From Oxalicibacterium solurbis (GTDB taxonomy: Bacteria > Pseudomonadota > Gammaproteobacteria > Burkholderiales > Burkholderiaceae_D): 64,000 nt of DNA. A program made the position numbers and the translations under genes. Shown piece after piece: positions 7,796 to 17,392 of this stretch. Position 1 is the stretch's first letter. Each line of letters begins with the position of its first letter. A model generated the notes under the pieces. That model saw only the letters and a list, made by a program, of their open reading frames with translations, did not search any database and was not told the DNA's origin. The stretch lies in NCBI RefSeq assembly GCF_014635845.1, contig NZ_BMDP01000001.1, positions 930,001 to 994,000 of the forward strand. The letters are read 5' to 3'.

Positions 7796-8992
7796 TTACA
7801 TCCGCTCGAAAATCCCCGCCGCTCCCATGCCGGTGCCGACGCACATCGTCACCATGCCGTACTTCAGATTACGGCGGCGCAGACCATGCACGACCGTCGC
7901 CGAACGGATCGCACCGGTCGCACCAAGCGGATGGCCGAGCGCGATCGCACCGCCCATCGGATTGACCTTCGCCGGATCGAGGCCCAGATCGCCGATCACG
8001 GCCAGCGATTGCGCGGCGAAAGCCTCGTTCAGTTCGATCCAGTCCATCTGATCCTGTTTCAAACCGGCCGCACGCAGCGCGGCGGGAATCGCTTCCTTCG
8101 GGCCGATGCCCATGATTTCCGGCGGCACGCCGCGCACGGCGAAGGAGACGAAACGCGCCAGCGGCACCAGGTTGAACTGCTTGAGGATTTTTTCGCTGAC
8201 GACAATCAGTGCGCCGGCGCCGTCGGACGTCTGCGAACTGTTGCCGGCGGTGACCGAGCCTTTCGGCGAGAACACCGGCCGCAGCCTTGCCAGCGCTTCC
8301 ATGCTGGTATCCGCGCGCGCGCCTTCGTCGAGATTGACGGTGTGCGTCTTGATGTCGATCTCGCCACTTTGCAGGTTCGGCAAGCGCTCGATCACTTCTA
8401 CCGGCGTGATCTCGTTGCCAAATTCGCCGCTCTGCTGGGCGGCAATCGCACGACGATGCGATTCCAGCGAAAAGGCATCCTGCGCCTCGCGCGACACCTT
8501 CCACTGTTCGGCAACCTTCTCCGCGGTCAGGCCCATGCCGTAGGCCATGCCAATGTTCTCGTCCTTGAAGATGCCCATGTTCATCGACGGGTGATAGCCC
8601 ATCATCGGCACCATCGACATCGACTCGGCGCCGGCAGCGATGATCGCATCCGCTTCGCCGACGCGAATGCGGTCGGCCGCCATCGCCAGCGCCGTCAGCC
8701 CGGAGGCGCAATAACGGTTGACGGTGACGCCGCCGACCGTCTTCGGCAAGCCGGCCAGCAGCACGCCCATGCGCGCCATGTTCAGCCCCTGCTCCGCTTC
8801 CGGGAACGCGCAGCCGACGATGGCGTCCTCGATCACGTTCGGATCGAGCGACGGCACCTGCAACAGCGCCGACTGCATCGCGCGTACCAGCAGATCGTCG
8901 GGGCGCGTGTGGCGAAACATGCCGCGCGGCGCCTTGCCGATCGGCGTGCGGGTGGCGGCAACGATGTAGGCTTCCTGCAATTGTTTGCTCAT
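7796..8992 (-). CDS. fadA: Acetyl-CoA C-acyltransferase (3-ketoacyl-CoA thiolase)
   Basis: A protein of 398 residues of the thiolase family, which cleaves 3-ketoacyl-CoA with CoA to acetyl-CoA and a shortened acyl-CoA, the last beta-oxidation step. The nucleophile is C95 in VNRYCASG; the GHPLGATG histidine motif and the CVGTGMG second cysteine are both near the C-terminus. The degradative (FadA-like) assignment rather than biosynthetic PhaA rests on its operon: it is the last of three genes, behind an acyl-CoA dehydrogenase and a FadN-type enzyme, with 23 bases between it and the latter. Cytoplasmic. Confidence 0.92.
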   Translation of the reverse strand: MSKQLQEAYIVAATRTPIGKAPRGMFRHTRPDDLLVRAMQSALLQVPSLDPNVIEDAIVGCAFPEAEQGLNMARMGVLLAGLPKTVGGVTVNRYCASGLTALAMAADRIRVGEADAIIAAGAESMSMVPMMGYHPSMNMGIFKDENIGMAYGMGLTAEKVAEQWKVSREAQDAFSLESHRRAIAAQQSGEFGNEITPVEVIERLPNLQSGEIDIKTHTVNLDEGARADTSMEALARLRPVFSPKGSVTAGNSSQTSDGAGALIVVSEKILKQFNLVPLARFVSFAVRGVPPEIMGIGPKEAIPAALRAAGLKQDQMDWIELNEAFAAQSLAVIGDLGLDPAKVNPMGGAIALGHPLGATGAIRSATVVHGLRRRNLKYGMVTMCVGTGMGAAGIFERM

Positions 8993-9015
8993 GTTCGTTT
9001 CCTTTCGCTATCCGC

Positions 9016-11403
9016 TCAGTTGCGCACCGGCTTGCCGGTCTGCATCATGCCCATGATGCGTTCCTGCGTCTTCGGATGCGCCAGCAATTCCATGAAGGCG
9101 CGGCGTTCGCGATCCAGCAGCCATTGCTCATCGACCAGGCTGCCGTTCTCGATCTCGCCGCCGGTGACGACGTCGGCGATCATCATGCCGAGCTTGTAGT
9201 CGTGCGCCGAAATGAAGCCGCCGTCGCGCATGTTGATCAGCTGCGCACCGATCGTCGCCAGGCCGTAGCGGCCTGTCACCGGAATCGTCGTCTTCAACGG
9301 CGGACGATAGCCGGCATCGTGCATTGCACGCGCCTGCGTCTTCGCCACGTGCAGCAGTTCGTACGGATTGAAGACGATCACGTCATCGGCCTTCAGGTAC
9401 CCCATCGTCTGCGCTTCCAGTGCGGAACGCGAAACGGCCGCCGTCGCCGCCTGCATGTAATCGTTTTTCAGGAACTGCAGGATGTCGTTGCCCTTCGCGT
9501 TGTGCGCGGCACGCGCCGCCGCTTCCTTCAGACCGCCGCCTGCCGGAATCAGGCCGACGCCGACTTCGACCAGACCGATATACGATTCGAGCGATGCGAC
9601 ACGGCGTGCCGCATGCAGCAGCAGTTCGCAGCCGCCGCCGAGCGCCAGACCGGCAACGGCAACCACCACCGGCACGTTCGCGTATTTCAGTCGCTGATGC
9701 GCCTGCTGCAGCTTGGACACCATCGGTTCGATCGCCGCCACGCCGCCGGACATGAACAGCGGCAGCATCGCCTGCAGATCGGCGCCGGCCGAGAAGGCGC
9801 CGCCTTCGGCCGCGTCGGTCTGCCAGATCACAAGCCCCTTGTAATTGCTTTCCGCTTCGGCAATCGCCTTTTCCATGCCGGCGATCACGCCCGGACCGAT
9901 CACGTGCATCTTGGTCTTGAACGACAGGATCAGCACATTGTCGTCCTGATGCCAGAGGCGTACCGACTCGTCCTCGAACACGGTCGTGCCGGCCGTCGCG
10001 CCGTTTGCGTTGCCGTCGCTGAACAGACCGGCGCGGAACGCCTGTCGTTCATAGACCGGCAGCGCCGAACGCGGCACGTTGCACTTCTGTTTCGGCGACC
10101 ACGAGCCATCTGCCGCATGCACGCCGCTGCGATCACCAAGCGCCCACGCTGGCAGCGGCGCATCGCTCAGCGTCTTGCCAGCTGCGATGTCTTCATTGAT
10201 CCAGTCCGCCACCTGTTTCCAGCCGGCGGCCTGCCACAGTTCAAACGGTCCCTGCGACCAGCCAAATCCCCAGCGCATCGCGAAATCGACATCGCGCGCA
10301 TTGTCGGCGATCGATTCCAGATGCACGGCGATGTAATGGAAGATGTCGCGCAGGATCGCCCACAGGAACTGGCCCTGCGGATTCTTCGAATCGTGCAGTG
10401 CCTTGATACGTTTCGCCGCATCCTTTTCCTTCAGCACGCGGACAATGAAGTCGTCGGCCTTACCGCCGCCGGGCACGTAATCGGTGCTGGACGGATCGAT
10501 GCGCAGGATGTCTTTGCCGACCTTCTTGTAGAAACCCGCGCCGGCCTTCGCGCCGAGCGCACCGCCACTGATCAGCTTGGTCAGAATATCCGGCGTGCGA
10601 TAGACGGCGTAGAACGGATCGCCCTGCAGATTGTCCTGCATCGTCTTGACTACGTGCGCCATCGTGTCGAGGCCGACCACGTCGGCGGTGCGGAAAGTAC
10701 CGGACTTTGCGCGCCCCAGCTTGCTGCCGGTCAGGTCATCGACGACATCGACCGTCAGTCCGAATTTTTCCGCCTCGATCATCGTCGCCAGCATGCTGAA
10801 GATGCCGACGCGATTGGCGATGAAGTTCGGAGTATCGAGCGCACGCACCACGCCCTTGCCGAGCGTAGTCGTGAGGAAAGCTTCCAGACGGTCGAGAATG
10901 GCCGGATCGGTTGCGGCGGTCGGAATCAGTTCGACCAGATGCATGTAGCGCGGCGGATTGAAGAAATGCACGCCGCAGAAGCGCTTCTTCAGATCTGCGT
11001 CGAAGCCTTCGGACAACTCGGTGATCGACAGGCCCGAAGTGTTCGATGCGAAGATCGCGGCGGGCGACAGATGCGGCGCGACTTTCTTGTACAGATCGTG
11101 CTTCCAGTCCATGCGCTCGGCGATTGCTTCGATGACGATGTCGCATTCGGCCAGCTTCGCCAGATCGTCGTCGTAGTTGGCGATCTCGATCAATGCTGCC
11201 TGATCCGGATTGCCGAGCGGCGCAGGATTGAGTTTCTTCAGATTCTCGATTGCGCGCAGCACGATGCCGTTCTTGTTTCCTTCCTTTGCCTGCAGATCGA
11301 ATAGCACGACCGGCACTTTCGCGTTGACGCAATGCGCGGCGATCTGCGCGCCCATCACGCCGGCGCCGAGGACCGCCACTTTTCTGACGATGAAATTTGA
11401 CAT
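9016..11403 (-). CDS. fadN: 3-hydroxyacyl-CoA dehydrogenase / enoyl-CoA hydratase bifunctional protein (FadN type)
   Basis: A protein of 795 residues from the ATG at 11403. The order of domains is dehydrogenase first, hydratase last: an NAD-binding motif GAGVMG sits about residues 12-17, the 3-hydroxyacyl-CoA dehydrogenase C-terminal domains follow to about 430, and the crotonase-fold hydratase occupies about 500-700 (GLALGGGCELLLHA). This is the reverse of Escherichia coli FadB and matches Bacillus FadN and the common Burkholderiales enzyme. It hydrates trans-2-enoyl-CoA and oxidises the 3-hydroxyacyl-CoA product. Gene order acd-fadN-fadA mirrors the Bacillus fadN-fadA-fadE gene set. An upstream in-frame extension to 11478 was rejected since ATG 11403 begins the conserved NAD fold. 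Confidence 0.92.
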   Translation of the reverse strand: MSNFIVRKVAVLGAGVMGAQIAAHCVNAKVPVVLFDLQAKEGNKNGIVLRAIENLKKLNPAPLGNPDQAALIEIANYDDDLAKLAECDIVIEAIAERMDWKHDLYKKVAPHLSPAAIFASNTSGLSITELSEGFDADLKKRFCGVHFFNPPRYMHLVELIPTAATDPAILDRLEAFLTTTLGKGVVRALDTPNFIANRVGIFSMLATMIEAEKFGLTVDVVDDLTGSKLGRAKSGTFRTADVVGLDTMAHVVKTMQDNLQGDPFYAVYRTPDILTKLISGGALGAKAGAGFYKKVGKDILRIDPSSTDYVPGGGKADDFIVRVLKEKDAAKRIKALHDSKNPQGQFLWAILRDIFHYIAVHLESIADNARDVDFAMRWGFGWSQGPFELWQAAGWKQVADWINEDIAAGKTLSDAPLPAWALGDRSGVHAADGSWSPKQKCNVPRSALPVYERQAFRAGLFSDGNANGATAGTTVFEDESVRLWHQDDNVLILSFKTKMHVIGPGVIAGMEKAIAEAESNYKGLVIWQTDAAEGGAFSAGADLQAMLPLFMSGGVAAIEPMVSKLQQAHQRLKYANVPVVVAVAGLALGGGCELLLHAARRVASLESYIGLVEVGVGLIPAGGGLKEAAARAAHNAKGNDILQFLKNDYMQAATAAVSRSALEAQTMGYLKADDVIVFNPYELLHVAKTQARAMHDAGYRPPLKTTIPVTGRYGLATIGAQLINMRDGGFISAHDYKLGMMIADVVTGGEIENGSLVDEQWLLDRERRAFMELLAHPKTQERIMGMMQTGKPVRN

Positions 11404-11494
11404 GCCTGAACCTCTACGAAGAATGTCTCTCGGATGATGCAGCCGCGCCGGCGGCATGCCGAACACGGCGGAGAACACAGCAGGAAATGCGGCG

Positions 11495-13285
11495 TCAGAA
11501 CAGCTCGGCGTCCAGTTCCATCAGGCTGTCCGAACCGGCGCGCGCCTGACGGATCAGCATCGCCGTTTCCGGCAGCAGGCGCGCGAAGTAGAAACGCGCA
11601 GTCGCCAGCTTGGCCTTGTAGAAAGGATCGCCGCCATCCTGCTTCGCCAGTGCGAGTTGCGCCATGCGCGCGAAGAAGTACGCATAGATCAGATGGCCGA
11701 CCACGCGCAGATAAGGCACGGCTGCTGCGCCGACTTCGTCCGGGTTCTTCATCGCCTTCATGCCGATCTCGGCCGTCAGCTTTTCCACCTTCGCCGCCAG
11801 ATCGGCCAGCGGCGTGATGAATTCGGACATCGATTCGTCCAGGCCGGTTTCCTCGATGTAGCCGCGAATCTTCTCGCCAAGCTTGCGCAGCTTGACGCCG
11901 TTGTCCTGCAGAATCTTGCGGCCCAGCAGATCCAGCGATTGGATCGTGTTCGTGCCTTCGTAGATCATGTTGATGCGCGCATCGCGCACGTACTGCTCCA
12001 TGCCCCACTCGGCAATGTAGCCGTGGCCACCGTAAACCTGCATCGATTCGGATGCGGCGATCCAGCCGTTATCGGTGAGGAAGGCCTTGACGATAGGCGT
12101 CAGCAGCGCGACCTCGTCGGCCGCTTCCTCGCGCACCTTTTCGTCCGGATGGTTCAGTTCGCGGTCGATCTGCAGCGCGACGTAGGAACTGAATGCGCGG
12201 CCACCTTCCGCATAGGCTTTCGCCGTCAGCAGCATGCGGCGCACGTCCGGATGCACGATGATCGGATCGGCCGGCTTGTCGGTTTCCTTCGGTCCGGTCA
12301 GGCTGCGCATCTGCAGGCGATCTTTCGCGTAGACCAGCGCATTCTGATAGGCGACCTCGGTCAAGCCGAGCGACTGCATGCCGACGCCGAGGCGTGCCGC
12401 ATTCATCATCACGAACATCGCGTTCAGGCCCTTGTTCGGCTCGCCGATCAGCCAGCCTTGCGCGCCGTCGATATTCATCTGGCAGGTCGCATTGCCGTGG
12501 ATACCCATCTTTTCTTCGAGCGCGCCGCAGAAAATCGGATTGCGTTCGCCCGGCGTGCCGTCTGCCTTCGGCAGAAACTTCGGCACGACGAACAGCGAGA
12601 TGCCGTGCGTGCCGGCAGGCGCATCCGGCAGGCGTGCCAGCACCAGATGCACGATGTTGTGCGACATATTGTGTTCGCCGGCGGAGATGAAGATCTTGCT
12701 GCCGGTCAGCTTGTACGAACCGTCCGGCTGCGGCTCGGCCTTCGTACGCAGCAGGCCGAGATCGGTTCCGCAATGCGCTTCGGTCAGGCACATGGTGCCG
12801 GTCCATTCGCCGGAGACAAGCTTGGGCAGGTACAGCGTTTTCTGTTCGTCGGTGCCGTGCTTCAACAGGCATTCATAGGCGCCGTGCGACAGGCCCGGAT
12901 ACATGGTCCACGCCTGATTGGCGGAATTGAGCATTTCGAGGAAGACGGTCTGCACCACGGTCGGCAGGCCCTGACCGCCGAATTCGGGATCGGCCGACAA
13001 GGATGGCCAGCCGGCGGAAACATACTGGTCGTAGGCATCCTTGAAGCCCGTCGGCGGCGTGACTTCATGCGTCGCCGTATCGAGCTTGCAGCCTTCACGG
13101 TCGCCGATGTGGTTGAGCGGGAACAGAATTTCCGACGTGAATTTCGCACCCTCTTCCAGCACCTGGTTGACGGTGTCGGCATCGATGTCCGCATATTTCG
13201 GCAACTGCTTCAGCTCTTCCGAAACATTCAGCAATTCATGCAGAACAAATTGCATGTCGCGCAGCGGGGCTGTGTATTGACCCAT
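11495..13285 (-). CDS. Acyl-CoA dehydrogenase (FadE/AcdA type, long form)
   Basis: A protein of 596 residues, FAD-dependent, introducing the trans-2 double bond into acyl-CoA. It is longer than the 380-residue short/medium-chain enzymes because it has a C-terminal extension domain (about 470-590) typical of the PF12806-containing group that feeds beta-oxidation in Proteobacteria. Visible motifs are MCLTEAHCGTDLG (FAD/substrate binding, about 160-172), YGGHGYIAEWGMEQ, and YEGTNTIQ about residue 440, whose glutamate is the catalytic base. A strong AAGGAGAT ribosome binding site lies seven bases before the ATG. First gene of the fatty-acid operon. Confidence 0.92.
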   Translation of the reverse strand: MGQYTAPLRDMQFVLHELLNVSEELKQLPKYADIDADTVNQVLEEGAKFTSEILFPLNHIGDREGCKLDTATHEVTPPTGFKDAYDQYVSAGWPSLSADPEFGGQGLPTVVQTVFLEMLNSANQAWTMYPGLSHGAYECLLKHGTDEQKTLYLPKLVSGEWTGTMCLTEAHCGTDLGLLRTKAEPQPDGSYKLTGSKIFISAGEHNMSHNIVHLVLARLPDAPAGTHGISLFVVPKFLPKADGTPGERNPIFCGALEEKMGIHGNATCQMNIDGAQGWLIGEPNKGLNAMFVMMNAARLGVGMQSLGLTEVAYQNALVYAKDRLQMRSLTGPKETDKPADPIIVHPDVRRMLLTAKAYAEGGRAFSSYVALQIDRELNHPDEKVREEAADEVALLTPIVKAFLTDNGWIAASESMQVYGGHGYIAEWGMEQYVRDARINMIYEGTNTIQSLDLLGRKILQDNGVKLRKLGEKIRGYIEETGLDESMSEFITPLADLAAKVEKLTAEIGMKAMKNPDEVGAAAVPYLRVVGHLIYAYFFARMAQLALAKQDGGDPFYKAKLATARFYFARLLPETAMLIRQARAGSDSLMELDAELF

Positions 13286-13363
13286 GAAACTATCTCCTTG
13301 CGGTTAGTCTATCGGGTCAATACTACCGCATGATGCGCAGACTATCGTGTCGGCGCCGTGACA

Positions 13364-13735
13364 TTATTTCGAGCGATCCAGCATGCGTCGATCGCGCTTG
13401 GTCGGCCGGCCCTTGATCTCCTGCGCCGGCTCATGGAAATAGCGGCGGCGCTCGGCTTCCTGCTGGCGCTTCGCGATGCTGGATGCAGTTTCCGCATACA
13501 GCTTCTGCGCGATTTCGGCGGAGCCGCGCTTGTCAGCCAGTGCGCGCACTTCCACTTCCCATTCCGTCGACCCATTGTCGATCTGCAGCAAGTCGCCGCA
13601 TTTGACGTTGCGCGCCGGCTTGATGCGTTCGCCGTCGAGACGGACGCGGCCGGCATCGACTGCCTCAGTCGCCAGTGAACGCGTCTTGAAAAAGCGTGCC
13701 GCCCACAGCCATTTGTCGATGCGAACCTGTTCCAT
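13364..13735 (-). CDS. hslR: Heat-shock protein Hsp15-like S4 RNA-binding protein
   Basis: A protein of 123 residues. The N-terminal half is an S4 RNA-binding domain starting RIDKWLWAARFFKTRSLA, characteristic of Hsp15, which binds free 50S subunits carrying nascent chains and helps recycle stalled ribosomes. The C-terminal tail is highly basic (RRRYFHEP, KGRPTKRDRR). Length is close to the Escherichia coli protein (133). It lies nine bases downstream of the MFS gene and upstream of the fatty-acid operon, all on the minus strand; no functional link is evident. Confidence 0.9.
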   Translation of the reverse strand: MEQVRIDKWLWAARFFKTRSLATEAVDAGRVRLDGERIKPARNVKCGDLLQIDNGSTEWEVEVRALADKRGSAEIAQKLYAETASSIAKRQQEAERRRYFHEPAQEIKGRPTKRDRRMLDRSK

Positions 13736-13744
13736 CGTTCAGCT

Positions 13745-15151
13745 CTATTTAGTCGACGTCACATTCTTCGTAACGAACATGCGCGAAAAACTGGCAATGC
13801 TGGCAGCAGCCGCAAAGGCTGCCCCCAGACCGAGCGCCAGTTTCTCTCCATGCAACGCGGAAATGATGAAGCAGAACGCCACCAGCGCCGAACCGGATGC
13901 CTGCCCGATCAGTCGCGAGGTCGCGACGATGCCGCTGGCACCGCCGCCACGCTCGGGCGGTGCGCTACTGAGAATGGAACGCAGGTTCGGCGCCTGGAAG
14001 AAACCAAAGCCGACACCGCACAGTGCCATGCGCCAGCAGATATCGAAGGTCGATGCATCGACAGGCATCACGATCATCAGCATCAGGCCAACCGACAGGA
14101 TGGCCGTGCCGATTCCGGCCAGAATACCGACCGGATAACGATCGCTGAGGCGGCCGGCAATCGGCGCCATGATGCCGACCAGTACCGCCCATGGCGTCAG
14201 CAGAAAACCCGTCTCGACCGCCGAGCGCCCTAGCGCCGATTCGAAGTAGAACGGCAGCGAAACGAACGCCAGACCTTGCGCGCCGAACGTGAAGACAGCC
14301 GTTAATGCCGACAGCGAAAACTGCGGCCGGCGAAACAGGTCGACCGGCAGCATTGGCGCCTGATGCCCTTTCTGCCGACGCAACAGCAGGATGAAGAACA
14401 GCAATGCACCGCCGGCCTCCAGCAACACGGTACCTGTGCCAGCCAGATGCGCGCCTTCGCCGATGGCGAGAATCAACAGGCCGAAAGCGGCGCCGTTGTA
14501 CAACGCCGTCAGCGCATCGAAACGATGCGTGGCGCGCTTCGTTTCCGGCAGAAAGCGGCGCGCAAGAATGAAAGCCGCTATGCCGAACGGCACGTTGATC
14601 GCGAACAGCCACGGCCACGACCACAGCGACAGGATGGTGGATGCGATCGTCGGGCCGACTGCGAACGACACCGCGACCACCAGCGCATTGGTGCCAAGGC
14701 CGCGGCCGAGCATGCTCGATGGATAGATGGAGCGCAGCAGCGCGGTATTGATGCCCATCACGGCAGCGCCGCCCACGCCTTGGAAGAAACGCGCGATGAC
14801 CAGCGTCGGCAGCGACCATGCCAGTGCACAGGCAGCGGACGCCAGCGTGAACAGGAGCAGGCCGAAGATGAAGACGCGGCGGAAGCTGAGAATTTCCGCC
14901 AAGGCCGCAAACGGCAGCAGCGTCGCCACCATCGCCAGCTGATAGATATTGACGATCCAGACCGAATCGGCCGGCGTCGTATGCAGTTGTGCCGCCATCG
15001 CCGGCAATGCAGTGTTGGCGATGGCCGTATCGAGCGACGACATCGACACACCCATCGCGACCGACAGGATGGCCCAGTTCCGCTCCGGCAGCGGCAGGCC
15101 TTCACCGTCCAGCGTCGCCTGCGCACGCACATCGGCACTCTGCTTGAGCAT
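13745..15151 (-). CDS. MFS transporter, DHA2 (EmrB/QacA) 14-helix family
   Basis: A protein of 468 residues from the ATG at 15151; a GTG three codons upstream at 15160 is an alternative and neither has an ideal ribosome binding site. It has about 14 hydrophobic helices. Motif C of drug:proton antiporters is seen as LDTAIANTALPAMA in helix 1 and FFQGVGGAAVMGINTALL in the helix 4-5 region. Such proteins export drugs or other amphiphiles using proton flux across the inner membrane. No EmrA-type adaptor is adjacent, so substrate is unknown. It directly precedes hslR. Confidence 0.85.
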   Translation of the reverse strand: MLKQSADVRAQATLDGEGLPLPERNWAILSVAMGVSMSSLDTAIANTALPAMAAQLHTTPADSVWIVNIYQLAMVATLLPFAALAEILSFRRVFIFGLLLFTLASAACALAWSLPTLVIARFFQGVGGAAVMGINTALLRSIYPSSMLGRGLGTNALVVAVSFAVGPTIASTILSLWSWPWLFAINVPFGIAAFILARRFLPETKRATHRFDALTALYNGAAFGLLILAIGEGAHLAGTGTVLLEAGGALLFFILLLRRQKGHQAPMLPVDLFRRPQFSLSALTAVFTFGAQGLAFVSLPFYFESALGRSAVETGFLLTPWAVLVGIMAPIAGRLSDRYPVGILAGIGTAILSVGLMLMIVMPVDASTFDICWRMALCGVGFGFFQAPNLRSILSSAPPERGGGASGIVATSRLIGQASGSALVAFCFIISALHGEKLALGLGAAFAAAASIASFSRMFVTKNVTSTK

Positions 15152-15183
15152 TCTTCTCACTCGTCTGTTGCATCGGAAACAAT

Positions 15184-15220
15184 AGCGGCGCCGCCGGGTG
15201 ATTTTCCCGATGGCGCCGCT
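15184..15220 (-). terminator. Strong hairpin after clsB-like gene
   Basis: AGCGGCGCC (15184-15192) pairs with GGCGCCGCT (15212-15220), and an inner CGGG/CCCG pair extends the stem. On the minus strand it is followed by ATTGTTT, a weak U-tract. It likely ends the clsB transcript before the MFS gene. Confidence 0.6.
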
Positions 15221-15280
15221 TGCAAGCGCATAGTGTAGAACGATTTGACCAGGCTTGCTGCCGGTGCCACCGGATGCGGA

Positions 15281-16450
15281 TTATTCGGCCGACTTGCCCC
15301 AGGTGATCAGCCGCAGCACGCTGGCATAAATCAGGTAAGCCACGCGATGGAAGGCTTTCCTGTACCACGGCACGCCGGCGAATTCCTCCAGCGTCACTTC
15401 CACGCCTTCAGCAATGCCGTCTTCGATATGTGCACGCAAGGTCTGCGCAAATGCCTGGTCGAGCACGACCACATTGGCTTCCTGATTGACGAACAGGCTG
15501 AAGCCATCGTAGTTGCTGGAACCGACCGTGGCCCAGCGATCGTCGACGACGGCGACCTTGCCGTGCAGTTGCGTCTTGCGGTATTCGACGATGCGCACGC
15601 CGCATTTCAGCAGCTTCGGATAGTAGGAGCGCGCAATCACGTCCTGGAAACGATACTGCCCCACACCCAGCAGCAAGGTCACGGCAACGCCGCGTCTGGC
15701 CGCTGCCACCAGTCCGTTGCGCATGCGGCGCCCCGGTGCGAAATACGGATTCGCCAGCAGCGCCGCATGCCGTGCGCCGCCCAGCGCCTTCAGATAGGCC
15801 GTCTGTATCGTGCGGCGATTGCGCAAGTTGTCGCGCACCACCAGGCCCGCCACCATCGGCCGGCCGGCATCGGCATAACGGCGACGGCGACGCTGCTCAC
15901 GAAACGTCGCCCAGCGCGTGCGCCAGCTCAAATTTCCCATGCGCGCCCAGTACAAGGCCATTTCCCAATGAATGCTTGCCACCAGCAGTCCCGTGATGCG
16001 CACGCCGAAATCCCATCGCGGAGCCGGCAGCATGATGCGCGGATCGTCATCGTCATGCATGTCATCGACGATGTTCAGCCCACCGAGAAATGCCACCTGC
16101 CGATCCACCACACACAACTTGCGATGCATGCGTGCGATGCCACGCACGAACCACGGATTGAAGCTGCGATACATGATGCCGGCCGCATCGCATTCGCGTT
16201 GCAGAGCTTTGGACGACAGGTTGCCGGTTCCCACCCAGTCCGTTACCAGATTGACGGCGACGCCGCGCGCGGCGGCGCGTACCAGCGCCTGCTTGATCGC
16301 GCGCGCCGTCTCGTCGTCGGCGAAGATGTAGGTTTCCAGATAGATTTCGACGCGTGCCGCATCGAACGCTGCGATCAGTGCCGGAAAGTAATCGGCACCG
16401 CAATGCAGCAGTTGAATGTCGTTCTCGCCGATGAAATTGACCACGCGCAT
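15281..16450 (-). CDS. clsB: Cardiolipin synthase B-like phospholipase D family protein
   Basis: A protein of 389 residues from the ATG at 16450. It carries two HKD (HxKxxxxD) catalytic motifs: HRKLCVVD about residue 110 and HGKVAVVD about residue 300, each followed by the GG/GSSN segment of the phospholipase D superfamily. It has no N-terminal membrane helices, unlike ClsA, and matches ClsB (YbhO), which makes cardiolipin from phosphatidylglycerol or related donors at the inner membrane. The gene just upstream in the same direction is a YbhP-like endonuclease/phosphatase, reproducing the clsB-ybhP pairing of Escherichia coli, which supports the assignment. A GAGGAT site precedes the start. 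Confidence 0.88.
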   Translation of the reverse strand: MRVVNFIGENDIQLLHCGADYFPALIAAFDAARVEIYLETYIFADDETARAIKQALVRAAARGVAVNLVTDWVGTGNLSSKALQRECDAAGIMYRSFNPWFVRGIARMHRKLCVVDRQVAFLGGLNIVDDMHDDDDPRIMLPAPRWDFGVRITGLLVASIHWEMALYWARMGNLSWRTRWATFREQRRRRRYADAGRPMVAGLVVRDNLRNRRTIQTAYLKALGGARHAALLANPYFAPGRRMRNGLVAAARRGVAVTLLLGVGQYRFQDVIARSYYPKLLKCGVRIVEYRKTQLHGKVAVVDDRWATVGSSNYDGFSLFVNQEANVVVLDQAFAQTLRAHIEDGIAEGVEVTLEEFAGVPWYRKAFHRVAYLIYASVLRLITWGKSAE

Positions 16451-16507
16451 GCGCCCGGATCCTCGCAATGAAGGCGGCGCGCCACGATGCAGGCGGCCTT
16501 TCTTGTT

Positions 16508-17302
16508 TTATTTCAGCTTCAGCGTCGCCACGATGGGCGCATGGTCCGACAGCTTGGCCCAGATCGCGCCGTGCAGGACTTCGGCGGATTCTACCTTGAA
16601 GCCGCGTACATAAATGCGGTCCAGTTGCAGGAAAGGCATGGCGGCAGGAAAAGTGCGCGCCGGCTGTATTCTCGGGCCGCGCCCGCTCAACTGCCGCAGA
16701 TAGGTGCCGAAACCACGGCGCGACAGATTCTCGTCGAACACTTCATTGACGCCGAGTTCGCCGCGCAGGTCTTCACTCAGCTTGTTGCCCCAGTCGTTGA
16801 AATCGCCAGCGATGATGACCGGCGCATCCTTGCCTGCCGTTTCATTGACTGCTTCGATCAGCGCATCGGTCTGGCGCTTGCGGCTGCCTGCAAACAGGCC
16901 GAGATGGATCACATAGCAATGCACCTCGACATCCGGCGCGCGCACGATGCAATGCAGAATGCCGCGCGATTCGTATTTGTGATCGGAGATATTCCTGTTC
17001 GCGTACGAAACGATCGGAAACGCGCTCAGCAGCGCATTGCCGTGATGGCCGTGATCGTAGACCGCATTCATGCCGTATGCACATTGATGCGAATCGCCGG
17101 CCAGAAAATCCTGCTGCGACAATTCAGGCCAGTCGGTCGCATGCTTGATCGCATGCAGATCGTGCCGCCCCTGCACTTCCTGCAGAAACAGGATGTCGGA
17201 CTGCATCCCGCTGATGGCCTGCTTCAGCGCATGCACGCGCGGTCGCGCGCCGAAGGAAGAGACGCCCTTGTGAATGTTGTAGGTCGTGATTTTAAGTTTC
17301 AT
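16508..17302 (-). CDS. Endonuclease/exonuclease/phosphatase family protein (YbhP-like)
   Basis: A protein of 264 residues from the ATG at 17302. It has the EEP fold motifs: TYNIHKG at the start, LQEVQG (metal-binding glutamate) about residue 42, GDFNDWG about residue 170, and a final SDHAPI (catalytic histidine). The family includes DNA nucleases, sphingomyelinases and inositol phosphatases; position beside clsB suggests a phosphodiesterase acting on lipid-derived substrates, but this is inference. An upstream in-frame start was rejected because the family starts at M-K-L-x-I-x-T-Y-N-I. Confidence 0.85.
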   Translation of the reverse strand: MKLKITTYNIHKGVSSFGARPRVHALKQAISGMQSDILFLQEVQGRHDLHAIKHATDWPELSQQDFLAGDSHQCAYGMNAVYDHGHHGNALLSAFPIVSYANRNISDHKYESRGILHCIVRAPDVEVHCYVIHLGLFAGSRKRQTDALIEAVNETAGKDAPVIIAGDFNDWGNKLSEDLRGELGVNEVFDENLSRRGFGTYLRQLSGRGPRIQPARTFPAAMPFLQLDRIYVRGFKVESAEVLHGAIWAKLSDHAPIVATLKLK

Positions 17303-17392
17303 GCAGATCGGATATCCGGCAAACAATGCATAGTCAAATCCAACAGACAGCCACCCGGCACACCGCACATGCCTGCATGCGCGACGTTATCG

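Noticed and set aside
9076-11304. Long plus-strand open frame (742 codons) opposite the fadN-type gene
   Set aside because: It is an antisense shadow of a strongly conserved gene in high-GC DNA; the product is rich in Arg/His/Gln with no domain.
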